DNA of 64,000 nucleotides from contig NZ_FUXI01000001.1 of the NCBI RefSeq assembly GCF_900167335.1, positions 101,014 to 165,013 of the forward strand, given 5' to 3'. The translations under genes were made by a program, and so were the position numbers. The notes under the pieces were generated by a model. That model ran no database searches. It was not told where the DNA came from and worked only from the letters and a program-made list of their open reading frames with translations. Position 1 is the first letter of the stretch, and each line of letters opens with the position of its first letter. Shown here piece after piece: positions 43,531 through 52,603 of the stretch. The DNA comes from Pilibacter termitis (GTDB lineage Bacteria; Bacillota; Bacilli; Lactobacillales; Streptococcaceae).

Positions 43531-45696
43531 TTACACACGCTCCATTTCTTCAAAATCTTTTGAGCTGATACTTGGAAGTTCTGCTTTTTTTGCTGGTTTT
43601 CTTACGAGTAAAAAGAGAATGACTGCTGCAAGCAAAAATGCCAGAACCGTCAAAATATTGATTGCTCGCTTTTCAATCACTACTAGACCAACTTGATAAG
43701 CAAGAAAACTTACCACATAGGCTAAACCACATTGGTAGGCAATTGCCATTACTGTCCATTTGAAATTGTGCATTTCTTTGTGGATTGCTCCGATTGCAGC
43801 AAAACACGGGGCACAAAGTAGGTTAAATAACAAGAATGAATAGGCAGAAAGTGCGGTAAAACTTTGCGTTAAATTCCCCCAAATTTCTTTTCCGTCTTCG
43901 CTTGCTAACTCTCCTGCGTGGAACAAAATACCAAATGTCCCAACAACTGTTTCTTTTGCTACAAGCCCTGTCAAAGTTGCGACCGTTCCTTTCCAATTTC
44001 CCCAGCCGATTGGTGCGAAAATCGGTGCAAGCACTCGCCCTAAACTTGCCAAAATAGAGTCTTCTGTTTCTACCATGTGTAATTGCCATGAGAAACTTGA
44101 TGTGAACCAAATAACAATGTTCATCACAAAAATAATCGTTGCTGCTCGTTTGACAAATTCTTTTCCATGCTCAAATGCGTACCGCACAACGTTTTTCATC
44201 ATTGGCAAATGATAACTTGGCAATTCCATGATGAAAGGCGTAGCATCACTTGAGAATAATTTTGTTTTTTTCAAAGCAATTCCACTTAAAATAATCGCTG
44301 CAATTCCTACCATGTAGGCACTTGGGGCAACCCAGTTATCTTTCGGGAAAAATGCTCCTGCAATTAAGGCGATAATCGGTAATTTTGCCGAACAAGGCAT
44401 GAAAGTCGTAACCATCACTGTAATTCTGCGATCTTTTTCATTTTCAATCGTCCGACTTGCCATCACGCCCGGTACGCCACAACCTGTTGCAATAAGCATT
44501 GGGATAAAACTTTTTCCAGAAAGACCAAATCTGCGGAAAATTCTATCCATCACAAAGGCAATTCTACTCATGTAACCACAGTCTTCTAAAATTCCCAGAC
44601 AGAAAAATAAAACAATAATTTGTGGTAAAAATCCAAGCACTGCTCCACAACCCGCGATAATTCCGTCAATAATTAAAGATTTCAGCCACTCAGCAACCTG
44701 CCAATTTTCCAGTGTTTTCTCGGCAATATTTGGCACCCAATCGCCAAAAATCTGCTCATTTAGAAAATCCGTACCAAACCCTCCAATCCACTGAATAGAG
44801 ATAGAATACACAAGCCACATCAATCCTGCAAAAATCGGTAGAGCAAGAAAACGATTGGTAACAATTCGGTCGATTTTGTCAGAAAATGTAAAAGAAATAG
44901 AATCTCGCTCACCTAAACACAAGGCACTTAATTGCGTAACAAAGTTGTAACGTTCATTGACAACAATCGCCTCTGCATCATCATCAAAGACTTTTTCTGT
45001 AATCTGAATGATTTCCTCAATTTCCTTTTTCTGCATTTCAGACAAATCAAGCGTTGCCTCAGCTTTTTCATCACGCTCAAAAAGTTTAATTGCAAACCAA
45101 CGTGCCTGACGTGTAGGAACGGTATTGCCCAAAACATCTAAAATTTCAGCTAGAGCGACTTCTAGTCGATTGTCATAAGTGGGGAATTGAACTTCTCCAT
45201 GCTCTTGAGCAATATAGAGAGCTTTTTTCACCGCTTTGTTCAACCCTTTCTTTTTCAAAGCACTCATCGGTACAACTGGCACACCTAAACCATAACTCAA
45301 TTTTTGAATATTTAACGGACGATTTTGTTTTTCCAAAATATCCATCATATTTAACCCTATCACAACAGGGATACCTGTTTCCATAAGCTGTGTCGTCAAA
45401 TACAAGTTTCGCTCCAAATTTGTTGCATCCACAATGTCAATAATCGCATTGGCAGAATTGGACAATAAATAATCCCGTGCCACAATTTCCTCGGGCGTGT
45501 ACGGCGACATGGAATAAATTCCCGGTAAGTCTTGCAATTCAATTTGTGTATTTTTCCGATATTGCCCGCTTTTTCGCTCAACGGTTACTCCGGGCCAATT
45601 TCCTACGTGTTGCATACTCCCTGTCAAATGGTTGAACGTACTCGTTTTTCCACTATTTGGATTTCCGGCAAGAGCAATTTCTATTTTATTTTTCAT
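43531..45696 (-). CDS. feoB: Ferrous iron transport protein B
   Basis: A 721-residue inner-membrane iron transporter. The N-terminal G domain has GNPNSGKTSTFNHLTG, DLPGIYSMSPYTPEE and NMMD; the membrane part has two Gate-like repeats, with GCGVPGVMASRTIENEKDR and FLPQIIVLFFCLGILEDCGY. It moves Fe2+ into the cell. It overlaps feoA by 11 bases. Confidence 0.96.
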   Translation of the reverse strand: MKNKIEIALAGNPNSGKTSTFNHLTGSMQHVGNWPGVTVERKSGQYRKNTQIELQDLPGIYSMSPYTPEEIVARDYLLSNSANAIIDIVDATNLERNLYLTTQLMETGIPVVIGLNMMDILEKQNRPLNIQKLSYGLGVPVVPMSALKKKGLNKAVKKALYIAQEHGEVQFPTYDNRLEVALAEILDVLGNTVPTRQARWFAIKLFERDEKAEATLDLSEMQKKEIEEIIQITEKVFDDDAEAIVVNERYNFVTQLSALCLGERDSISFTFSDKIDRIVTNRFLALPIFAGLMWLVYSISIQWIGGFGTDFLNEQIFGDWVPNIAEKTLENWQVAEWLKSLIIDGIIAGCGAVLGFLPQIIVLFFCLGILEDCGYMSRIAFVMDRIFRRFGLSGKSFIPMLIATGCGVPGVMASRTIENEKDRRITVMVTTFMPCSAKLPIIALIAGAFFPKDNWVAPSAYMVGIAAIILSGIALKKTKLFSSDATPFIMELPSYHLPMMKNVVRYAFEHGKEFVKRAATIIFVMNIVIWFTSSFSWQLHMVETEDSILASLGRVLAPIFAPIGWGNWKGTVATLTGLVAKETVVGTFGILFHAGELASEDGKEIWGNLTQSFTALSAYSFLLFNLLCAPCFAAIGAIHKEMHNFKWTVMAIAYQCGLAYVVSFLAYQVGLVVIEKRAINILTVLAFLLAAVILFLLVRKPAKKAELPSISSKDFEEMERV

Positions 45697-46174
45697 GTTC
45701 CTTCTCCTCGTTCAGTGGTGTTACTAAAACTAGCTCTGCCTCGCTTTTTCTAAGCGTTAGCTCATATCCACGTAAATTAATTTCGATAGGGTCGCCTAAT
45801 GGAGCGGTTTTACGGATATAAATTTCCGTTCCTCGTGTAATCCCCATGTCCATTAAACGTCGCTTAATTGCCCCCGTTCCATGAATAGCAATCACTCGCC
45901 CCATTTCGCCTACTTTCAAATCATTCAGCACTTGCCAATTTTCCGTATCTTCTTCTATTTCACTTATGGAAATCAATCGCAAGATACTACGATCAAGTGC
46001 CACTCTCGAATGTGAAAAAGAAACAATGCCACTGTCTCGATTTAAGACAATGAGTGCCACTTTCGCTTTTTTCTTCATACCTAAATCGGTCAAATGACGT
46101 TTTAAATCACCCTCTGCGTGCAATTCCTCCACAATATAGGTCTGATTGACCTTCGCACTTTCTAATGTCAGCAT
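45686..46174 (-). CDS. feoA: Ferrous iron transport protein A with two FeoA domains
   Basis: A 162-residue protein in which two SH3-like FeoA domains are joined. The first covers about 1-75 (LESAKVNQTYIVEELHAEGD, LTDLGMKKKAKVAL) and the second about 80-155 (LKVGEMGRVIAIHGTGAIKR, LMDMGITRGTEIYIRK). Single-domain FeoA is about 75 residues. It probably docks on FeoB. AAAGGAGAAGGC precedes the ATG at 46174. A Fur-type box lies just upstream. Confidence 0.9.
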   Translation of the reverse strand: MLTLESAKVNQTYIVEELHAEGDLKRHLTDLGMKKKAKVALIVLNRDSGIVSFSHSRVALDRSILRLISISEIEEDTENWQVLNDLKVGEMGRVIAIHGTGAIKRRLMDMGITRGTEIYIRKTAPLGDPIEINLRGYELTLRKSEAELVLVTPLNEEKEHEK

Positions 46175-46204
46175 GCCTTCTCCTTTGTACTTTTGAAAAT
46201 CATT

Positions 46205-46223
46205 GATATTGATAATCATTCTC
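46205..46223. promoter_or_regulatory. Fur-type iron box before feoA
   Basis: GATATTGATAATCATTCTC matches 17 of 19 positions of the Fur consensus GATAATGATAATCATTATC. A second overlapping half (AATCATTGATATTGATAAT) extends it leftwards. It lies about 30 bases before the feoA start; a TACAAT -10 box is on the minus strand just upstream. Iron repression of feoAB is the likely effect. Confidence 0.85.
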
Positions 46224-46295
46224 ATTTATGTTTCCATTGTAACACAAACTGTATAAAAAAGTACACGGTTTTTTGAAGATTATTTGAAGTGGGAT

Positions 46296-46342
46296 AAAAA
46301 AACACTAGTTTTTCCTTGAACAACGAAAAACTAGTGTTTTTT
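46296..46342. terminator. Terminator of ppaC
   Basis: AAAAACACTAGTTTTTC pairs perfectly with GAAAAACTAGTGTTTTT around a ten-base loop. Confidence 0.92.
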
Positions 46343-46377
46343 AGATCAAACGGAGATGTTAGAAATTTTCAGCCCCC

Positions 46378-47316
46378 CTACACTTTCCCAAACGCCTCTG
46401 TCAATTGAGGAACGACTTGTTTTTTACGTGACACTACGCCCTCAAGAAAAGCACGATTGTTTGCAAGCGTTGTGTTGAATGCTTTTTCAACAAGAGAACC
46501 ATTTTGCCCAACATGAAGTAATTCAGAATTTGAATTGACAATATCTGTTACAACAAGTAGAAAATCGTCATACCCATTTGCCGCACTCGCACTTGTCATC
46601 GCACTCTCAAGTGCTGATTGTCTTGTCATTACTTCCTCAATGTCAACCGTGTTTACTTGAGCTACACGTACTGTTTTATCAGCAAGTGGGAAAGATTTTG
46701 CATCTAGGTCAATCAATTCTTCTTCTGATTTTGTTGAAAGATTGGTTCCTGCTTTTAGCATTTCCAAACCGTATTTTTCAAGTTCCACACCTGCAATCTC
46801 TGCAAGGTCTTTAGCAACTTGCAAATCTGTTGGATGTGTCGTTGGCGATTTGAGTAGCAACGTATCAGAAATCAAACCTGATAACAACATACCCGCAAGA
46901 TTTTTAGGCAACGCAATACCAGTCTCTTTGAACATACGATAAACAATTGAAGAGGCACTTCCTACTGGTTCTGCACGATAAAAAAGTGGCTCTGCAGTTT
47001 GGAAGTTTGCAATACGGTGGTGGTCAACTACACCAAGAATACGCAATTCCTCAATATCTTCTATTGATTGCTGAAATTCATTGTGGTCTGTTAAAATAAC
47101 CGTTTCAACACCTTCATCTTTCGCACGTTTCACCACTCGTGGTGCGGTTAAATCAAAGTAATTCAACGCAAATGCAGTTTCTTCATTTACTTCACCTAAC
47201 GCTACTGCCTCTGTTGGTAAGTTATTTTCCTTTGCTTTCAAGTACGCAAAAGCCATTGATGAGGCGATTGCATCAGTGTCTGGGTTTTGATGTCCGAATA
47301 CAAAAATTTTTGACAT
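46378..47316 (-). CDS. ppaC: Manganese-dependent inorganic pyrophosphatase
   Basis: A 312-residue DHH-family pyrophosphatase hydrolysing PPi and driving biosynthesis. Metal-binding motifs are [25 protein letters not shown] and [10 protein letters not shown]; the C-terminal DHHA2 domain follows and ends with RKKQVVPQL. The ATG at 47316 follows GGAAAGACAATC; a longer in-frame reading has no site. Confidence 0.95.
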   Translation of the reverse strand: MSKIFVFGHQNPDTDAIASSMAFAYLKAKENNLPTEAVALGEVNEETAFALNYFDLTAPRVVKRAKDEGVETVILTDHNEFQQSIEDIEELRILGVVDHHRIANFQTAEPLFYRAEPVGSASSIVYRMFKETGIALPKNLAGMLLSGLISDTLLLKSPTTHPTDLQVAKDLAEIAGVELEKYGLEMLKAGTNLSTKSEEELIDLDAKSFPLADKTVRVAQVNTVDIEEVMTRQSALESAMTSASAANGYDDFLLVVTDIVNSNSELLHVGQNGSLVEKAFNTTLANNRAFLEGVVSRKKQVVPQLTEAFGKV

Positions 47317-47380
47317 GATTGTCTTCCTTTCCAAATTCTTGAAGCTTTTCACTTCATTTTTTTCTTCTTCATTGTATCAT

Positions 47381-48286
47381 TCATTGCATTTTCCGTAAAC
47401 TCTCCAACGTTTCTTTGAAAATTTGTGGCTCGTCCACTTCAAACGTCATTCTCTCTCCTGTCGTTGGATGCGTAAAACCTAGAATTTTCGCATGGAGAAA
47501 TTGCCCATGCCCTTTGAGTGTTTTTCTCGGAGCATAAATTGGATCTCCTGCAACGGCATGACCGATATAATTCATATGCACACGAATTTGGTGCGTTCTA
47601 CCTGTTTCAAGTTTTAATTCGACAAGCGTATATTCGCCAAATCTTTCTAAGACAGTAAAATGTGTAATCGCAGGCTTTCCACCTTCTATGACCGCTTGTT
47701 TTTTTCTGTCCGTTTTATGCCGAGCAATCGGAGCCTCAATCGTTCCTTTTTCGTGCGGTATCACACCGTGGACAAGTGCAATGTATTTCCTTTCTGACGT
47801 ATGATTTTTCAGCTGTTCAGCAAGTGATTCATGTGCCTTATCATTTTTGGCAATCATCAAAAGTCCACTTGTGTCTTTGTCAATTCGATGCACAATTCCG
47901 GGACGCACCACATCATTAATTGTAGATAAATCCTTGATATGATACATCAACGCATTAACTAGCGTGCCGCTTGTGTGGCTAGTCGCAGGGTGTACGACCA
48001 TGCCTTGTGGCTTATTGATCACTGCCACATCCTCATCCTCGTAAACAATTTCTAGCGGAATATTTTCTGCCTGAATATCTAGCACTTCAGGAGTTGGCAA
48101 AGTAATTTCGATTTCATCCATATTTGCCACTTTATAGTTTGCTTTGACAATTTTTCCATTCGCCGTAACAAGTTCTTCTTTCAACCAATGTTGCACTTGT
48201 GAACGTGAATAGTCTGTGAAATTTTCAGCAATCACCTTGTCAATTCTTCCTTTTTGGTTCTTTACTTGAAATGTTAATTTTTTCAT
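47381..48286 (-). CDS. rluD: RluD-type 23S rRNA pseudouridine synthase
   Basis: A 301-residue enzyme with an N-terminal S4 RNA-binding domain (SRSQVQHWLKEELVTANGK) and a synthase domain whose catalytic Asp is in GIVHRIDKDTSGLLMIAKN. It should modify 23S rRNA; the exact positions cannot be read from sequence. Its start overlaps lspA by four bases (ATGA). Confidence 0.93.
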   Translation of the reverse strand: MKKLTFQVKNQKGRIDKVIAENFTDYSRSQVQHWLKEELVTANGKIVKANYKVANMDEIEITLPTPEVLDIQAENIPLEIVYEDEDVAVINKPQGMVVHPATSHTSGTLVNALMYHIKDLSTINDVVRPGIVHRIDKDTSGLLMIAKNDKAHESLAEQLKNHTSERKYIALVHGVIPHEKGTIEAPIARHKTDRKKQAVIEGGKPAITHFTVLERFGEYTLVELKLETGRTHQIRVHMNYIGHAVAGDPIYAPRKTLKGHGQFLHAKILGFTHPTTGERMTFEVDEPQIFKETLESLRKMQ

Positions 48287-48744
48287 TTTTTAGCTTCCTT
48301 TTTTTCCTCTAAAAGTACATAGATAAAAATAATCCCTACACCAATTACCAAAAATGAATCTGCTATATTGAAAATTGGAAAATCAATAAAATCTGTTTGT
48401 AGCATATCTACCACATATCCTTGTTTTACACGGTCAATCAAATTCCCGAAACCACCTGCAATCACGAGTGTAAGTGCGATACTTAACAATTTGCTCTTCT
48501 TTACATTTTTCACTAAAAAGAAAATGGCAACGATCATCACAACGAGTGTCACAATATAGAAAAACCACATTTGCCCTTGCATAATGCTCCATGCTGCACC
48601 GTCATTTTTCGCATAAGTCAATGAAAAAACACCGTCAATCAATGTTTTTTCCTCACCGTAAGAAAAATTTTTGACAATCAAATATTTCACCAATTGATCC
48701 AAAGCAATTAGTGCCACACTTGTCAATAAATAAACTGCTATCAT
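48283..48744 (-). CDS. lspA: Lipoprotein signal peptidase
   Basis: A 153-residue membrane aspartyl protease with four hydrophobic segments. The catalytic Asp pair lies in GGFGNLIDRVKQGYVVDML and FPIFNIADSFLVIGVG. It trims prolipoproteins, possibly including the DUF4430 protein in this window. AAAGGAGACATT precedes the ATG. The lspA-rluD order is common in Firmicutes. Confidence 0.96.
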   Translation of the reverse strand: MIAVYLLTSVALIALDQLVKYLIVKNFSYGEEKTLIDGVFSLTYAKNDGAAWSIMQGQMWFFYIVTLVVMIVAIFFLVKNVKKSKLLSIALTLVIAGGFGNLIDRVKQGYVVDMLQTDFIDFPIFNIADSFLVIGVGIIFIYVLLEEKKEAKK

Positions 48745-48773
48745 AATGTCTCCTTTGTCAAAAAAAACCGCTA

Positions 48774-49493
48774 TTAAACAGAAGTTTTTGAGCTATTCTT
48801 GGCTTTTTTAAATAAATCATTTGGACGAATAATCCCTAAAATTTCTTCATTCCGTTCACCATGCTTGGTAATCAAAATCGCCTCTAAATTTGGCTCATTT
48901 TGAAATCGCTCAATACAAAAATCCGTTGGGAAATTGCTTGGAACGAAGGAAAATTTTGCTCTTTTTTCAGGACGTGCGAGCAAATCTGCTACTTGGTAGT
49001 GCGAAAAATCACTTTCTCCCGCACTAATACGCTCTGCTACCCAAAAACCAATCATTTTCAACGTCAAAAGCCCTTGAAATTCTTGATTTTTGACGACTGG
49101 ATAAAGAGTAAATTTTTTCTTGGCAACAATTTCCAATAATTCGGAAATCGGAATTTCAGCATTGATGAGCGTAATTTTCTTGCGAAATCTCGGTAATACC
49201 CGCTCAGGATGCAGTAATTCATGCTCAATCGCTTCAATTCGTTCAACTGCCCAATCGTTCGGCTCAGCAATGACGAACGCCTCGTTTGTTTGGTCATGCA
49301 CAATCGCATTTCTCAACTGAGCAAATTGAATGAGATCATTGGCGAATGGTGCCAAACGTAAATCTCGCCGTTTTTTCATATGCCCAACCAATGAAACAAA
49401 CGGAATATTGATTGGATTGTCGCTTTTTTCAAGCAACCATTTATTGATTCGATTAAAACTAGACAGAAACCTGTCGCTATTTTTAACGGTCAT
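48774..49493 (-). CDS. CBS-pair protein with N-terminal HEPN-like domain
   Basis: A 239-residue protein. The N-terminal 90 residues are helical and contain FANDLIQFAQLRNAIVHD, whose RNxxxH pattern resembles HEPN domains. The C-terminal part (about 105-230) looks like two CBS motifs (ISELLEIVAKKKFTLYPVV, EAILITKHGERNEEILGIIR). A role in nucleotide-controlled RNA handling can be imagined but is not shown. It lies just upstream of lspA-rluD and could be co-transcribed. Its 5' side carries a degenerate repeat. Confidence 0.7.
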   Translation of the reverse strand: MTVKNSDRFLSSFNRINKWLLEKSDNPINIPFVSLVGHMKKRRDLRLAPFANDLIQFAQLRNAIVHDQTNEAFVIAEPNDWAVERIEAIEHELLHPERVLPRFRKKITLINAEIPISELLEIVAKKKFTLYPVVKNQEFQGLLTLKMIGFWVAERISAGESDFSHYQVADLLARPEKRAKFSFVPSNFPTDFCIERFQNEPNLEAILITKHGERNEEILGIIRPNDLFKKAKNSSKTSV

Positions 49494-49518
49494 ATTTTTT
49501 CCATTCCTCTAAAATTTT

Positions 49519-49612
49519 TTCTTTTGTGAGTACAAAGTGTTGAAGTCTGGCGATGTTGATTGAAATGACTTGACAATCTTTATAATTCAAAACGCCCCAC
49601 TTCGCTTTTCTT
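49519..49612. repeat. Degenerate long-stem repeat (copy R2) at the 3' end of the next gene
   Basis: AGTGTTGAAGTCTGGCGATG and AACGCCCCACTTCGCTTTTC match the outer parts of the element at 42279-42430, but the middle (conserved TGTTCGCAA and TGGCTCACTG boxes) has been replaced. It begins a few bases after the stop codon of the 49616-50047 gene, in the same orientation as the other copies. Confidence 0.6.
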
Positions 49613-49615
49613 TTT

Positions 49616-50047
49616 TCAAAACACCTGTGAGTATTTTCTCAAGAGTTCAAACTCTTTTTCTACGTTTTCTTTGAAATCTAGGATTAAATTTTCATAGATA
49701 AATGATAAGTCTTCGTCACGTTGTCCAAAGCGGATAATGGCTTGGTAGTGGTACAAATATTTCGCTAAATAATACCCCCATAAATCAAAACTCAATAAGA
49801 ACTCCATTGTCACCGCACCTGTGAGAAATTTTTTGTCCGCTAAATAATTCGGCATTAATTTTCTCACTAATACGTCGTTGGATTGCTTTTTCAGTTCAAC
49901 CAAACGGAAGAAATCGCCAAATTCAATCCACCCCTTGTCTAAAAAATATTGCAAGGTTTCATCTATAAATTTACTTGTCAATCCAATCGACAAATAATAA
50001 CTTTTCCATTCTTTTGTATTCAGCGAATCGCTATTACGGTAAATCAA
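49616..50047 (-). CDS. Hypothetical protein, helical, 143 residues
   Basis: Not recognised. The N-terminal third (EWKSYYLSIGLTSKFIDETL, WIEFGDFFRLVELKK) and the C-terminal part (EDLSFIYENLILDFKENVEK) look helical and charged with many aromatic residues; there is no signal peptide or clear membrane segment. The start is a TTG at 50047 preceded by GAGAGGACGACAAAA; no ATG lies nearby in frame. Its stop abuts repeat copy R2. Confidence 0.65.
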   Translation of the reverse strand: MIYRNSDSLNTKEWKSYYLSIGLTSKFIDETLQYFLDKGWIEFGDFFRLVELKKQSNDVLVRKLMPNYLADKKFLTGAVTMEFLLSFDLWGYYLAKYLYHYQAIIRFGQRDEDLSFIYENLILDFKENVEKEFELLRKYSQVF

Positions 50048-50120
50048 TTTTGTCGTCCTCTCTTGCTACGTGCTTGCTTAGCTCATTTATCATAGCATAA
50101 ACTCAGAGAAATTTCCTGTT

Positions 50121-50561
50121 CTACTCGCTATTTTCTGCCCATTTCATGCGAAGTAGTTCGACTTTGGTACATCTATCCATGACAATTTTTTCTACACCAG
50201 CATTTTGCAAAATCTCTGCCGCCTCTTCCGAGAACAAGCCAGATTGTGACCAAAAAACATCCGCATCAATCTCAAGAAAATCACGTGCAACTTCTGGTAA
50301 AAATTCACTTCGTCTAAAAATATCCACAATATCAATATGTCCTGTAACATCTTGCAAGCGTGCCACCACTTTTTCACCTAAAATTTCTTTTCCTGCAAGC
50401 ACTGGATTGACAGGAACAATCTCATAACCTGCCAATTGCAACTGCTCTGCAATTAAATAACTCGAGCGATTTGTCTTGTCACTCATCCCAACAATAGCGA
50501 TACGCTTTGCTTTTTTCAAATAATCAAAAATAATCTTCTCCTCTGGATTGTGAAATTTCAT
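50121..50561 (-). CDS. CoA-binding domain protein (YccU type)
   Basis: A 146-residue Rossmann-type CoA-binding protein: AKRIAIVGMSDKTNRSSYLI at the N-terminus, GYEIVPVNPVLAGKEILGEK, and VFWSQSGLFSEEAAEIL, EKIVMDRCTKVE near the end. Its cellular role is unknown. GGAAAGGAAGTAAAGAA precedes the ATG. It is divergent from plsY. Confidence 0.88.
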   Translation of the reverse strand: MKFHNPEEKIIFDYLKKAKRIAIVGMSDKTNRSSYLIAEQLQLAGYEIVPVNPVLAGKEILGEKVVARLQDVTGHIDIVDIFRRSEFLPEVARDFLEIDADVFWSQSGLFSEEAAEILQNAGVEKIVMDRCTKVELLRMKWAENSE

Positions 50562-50781
50562 TTCTTTACTTCCTTTCCACGCAAAAATCTGGTAAAATTT
50601 CTGAGCAAGCTCTTTTATATAGTATATAATTTTTTGGGCAGAAATGATAATGAAATATTTTAAGGAGTGTCCTTAAATGAAAATTTTTGTACGAGAGATT
50701 TTCTTATCAAAGTCAATAAACATGAAGTGAAAAAACAAAAAAGACTTCAATTGGTCTTTCGTTCACAGGAAGGAGAAAAAC

Positions 50782-51432
50782 GTGGTTATTCCATTTTTAT
50801 TATTACTCGCCTATCTCTTTGGCTCAATTCCAAGTGGTGTTTGGATTGGGAAAAAATTTTTTGATGTCGATATTCGCCAGTTTGGTTCTGGCAATATTGG
50901 TACCACCAATACTTTTCGTGTGCTAGGGAAACGTGCAGGTGTGGTTGTATTGCTTTGTGACATGTTCAAAGGAACACTTGCCACTCTTTTGCCTGTTGTA
51001 TTTCATGTGAACAATATCTCACCAGTTGTTTTTGGGATTTTTGCGATTCTAGGGCATACTTTTTCTATTTTCGTCCGTTTCAAAGGCGGAAAAGCAGTCG
51101 CAACAAGTGCAGGAATGTTACTTGGTGTAGCACCAATGTTTTTTGTTTATGTTATGGTGATTTTTACCATTTCGCTCTTTTTGACAAGCATGGTGAGTTT
51201 CTCCTCGATTGCAGCTGCTGCTTTTGGATTTTTAGGTGTACTCCTTTTTCCAGTTTTCCATTGTCCGATTTTAGCAAACCGAGACTGGTTATTTACGGTT
51301 TTGATTGTGTTACTAGCACTCTTTATCGTCTTGCGACATCGTGAAAATATTGAACGAATGAAAAAACGAGAAGAAAATACAATTGGTTTTGGATTGAATT
51401 TGTTGAAAAACGGGAAAAAAGCGGAGAAATAA
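50782..51432 (+). CDS. plsY: Acyl-phosphate:glycerol-3-phosphate acyltransferase PlsY
   Basis: A 216-residue membrane enzyme starting phospholipid synthesis by acylating glycerol-3-phosphate. The three PlsY motifs are seen: FGSIPSGVWIGKKFF, QFGSGNIGTTNTFRVLG, and GHTFSIFVRFKGGKAVATSA. It has about seven hydrophobic segments. The start is GTG, with AAGGAGAAAAAC just before it. Upstream, TATAAT at 50625-50630 has only a weak -35, and a 17-codon open frame at 50678 with its own AAGGAG site is not convincing. Confidence 0.95.
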   Translation: MVIPFLLLLAYLFGSIPSGVWIGKKFFDVDIRQFGSGNIGTTNTFRVLGKRAGVVVLLCDMFKGTLATLLPVVFHVNNISPVVFGIFAILGHTFSIFVRFKGGKAVATSAGMLLGVAPMFFVYVMVIFTISLFLTSMVSFSSIAAAAFGFLGVLLFPVFHCPILANRDWLFTVLIVLLALFIVLRHRENIERMKKREENTIGFGLNLLKNGKKAEK

Positions 51433-51504
51433 ATCCCGCTTTTTTGCTTTTCTATTCTCAAGCCGCTTGTCTTCTCCATAAGAACGAGAATCAAAAATTT
51501 GTTT

Positions 51505-51786
51505 TCATTCTTCTTTTGTAAGTTGAAACTCTTTCTTTTCGTTTGTTGAAGTTCTTTTTTCAAACTCCATTCTTCCCTTTTCAGAAGGTTCGTTTTGTAA
51601 AATTTCCGACTTTGCGGGTAGTGTGTGTGGCTCTTGTTCTATCAAAACACCTGTAAATCGCCCTTGCTCTTGAACGATTGAGTCTGCTATTTTTCTTACT
51701 TCTTGTTTACTTGTCAAAGTATGGACAAAAGAGCCTGTGATAATTGCAAATAATCCGAGAAGTGTAATTATAATACTTTTTTTCAT
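51505..51786 (-). CDS. Small exported protein of unknown function
   Basis: About 93 residues: a basic start and hydrophobic segment (KKSIIITLLGLFAIITGSFV), then a hydrophilic tail (TSKQEVRKIADSIVQEQGRF and a Glu/Lys-rich end). A signal anchor or peptide is likely. The ATG at 51786 follows AAAGGAAA; ATGs at 51789 and 51801 are alternatives. It is convergent with plsY. No family was recognised. Confidence 0.55.
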   Translation of the reverse strand: MKKSIIITLLGLFAIITGSFVHTLTSKQEVRKIADSIVQEQGRFTGVLIEQEPHTLPAKSEILQNEPSEKGRMEFEKRTSTNEKKEFQLTKEE

Positions 51787-51949
51787 CATTTTCCTTTTCA
51801 TTCCCCACGTTATAAAGATACCATTAAAATCATAACCTTATCTTTTTGGTGTGGCTATATAAAACCCGTTTATTCAGAAAAAAGAAAAAAACTGCCCTAT
51901 TTTTTTATCAAAAACTAAAAAAGCTACTCTTTTGTTTACAAAAACAGAC

Positions 51950-52028
51950 TTAAAGGTACCTCTAAAAACTCACGCTTACCCAAAATTGCTAGTTTTGGCT
52001 TAACCAGAGTTTTTAGAGGTACCCTTAA
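51950..52028. repeat. Short MITE-like element (copy C)
   Basis: Inverted ends TTAAAGGTACCTCTAAAAAC and TTTTTAGAGGTACCCTTAA enclose about 40 bases with CAAAATTGCTAGTTTTGGC. It looks like an internally deleted form of the long copies and lies after ebsA. Confidence 0.8.
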
Positions 52029-52054
52029 CAAAAGTGTTCACACTATTTTCCTAA

Positions 52055-52489
52055 CTAAAAATGTTCAATCTCTGTAATCTCTGCCTTAAATTCTTGCATT
52101 TCACGGATTGCCTCCATAAATGGCTCTTTGTGCCAACGTCTCATGTAAAAAATACGACCGTCTTTCCATTTTTCACAATATATCCTCACACCATGTGGGG
52201 CAATTTGAATGGCACGAATATCCGAAATTTTTACTCTCGCACGTTCTTTTTTGAACAAAGAAACGACAAATAACTCATCATTTTCAAAATAAAAATATCG
52301 ATGAAAACCGATTGCCACGAAGAATAAAAAGACGAAAAATATCACAAACGTCAGCCAATAAACCTCCGTATTTTCCAATGTAAAAATCATACTAATGAAA
52401 AAAATAGTAAAGGTTGCTGACCAATACGTCACACTTGTCGTGAGATCTGGTTGCCAATGATAACGAATTTTCCCGAAAATTTTAATCAT
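52055..52489 (-). CDS. ebsA: EbsA-family membrane protein
   Basis: A 144-residue protein (MIKIFGKIRYHWQPDLTTSV) with two adjacent membrane segments (WSATFTIFFISMIFTLE, WLTFVIFFVFLFFVAIG) and a soluble PH-like C-terminal part (FKKERARVKISDIRAIQIAP). Enterococcal EbsA is a pore-forming-type protein linked to cell-surface phenotypes; its function is unclear. The start at 52489 is set by AAGGAAGAGAAGT. It is divergent from the RNase H-like gene, as in enterococci. Confidence 0.85.
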   Translation of the reverse strand: MIKIFGKIRYHWQPDLTTSVTYWSATFTIFFISMIFTLENTEVYWLTFVIFFVFLFFVAIGFHRYFYFENDELFVVSLFKKERARVKISDIRAIQIAPHGVRIYCEKWKDGRIFYMRRWHKEPFMEAIREMQEFKAEITEIEHF

Positions 52490-52603
52490 ACTTCTCTTCC
52501 TTACGCTTTTGAGTGTGTAAAAAATAGTCTTACTACTCACTTTTTTCAAGTCAATGTGATAGAATTTTAACATAAAAGCATAAAAATAGAAAGTCAATTG
52601 AGT

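Noticed and set aside
50678-50731. A 17-codon open frame with an AAGGAG site before plsY
   Set aside because: The AAGGAGTGTCCTT site is itself a palindrome and resembles decayed repeat ends; no sign of a regulated leader peptide such as a codon run.
51147-51563. A 138-codon open frame opposite plsY
   Set aside because: It overlaps the well-supported plsY coding sequence on the other strand and is rich in Lys/Arg from complementing its membrane codons.
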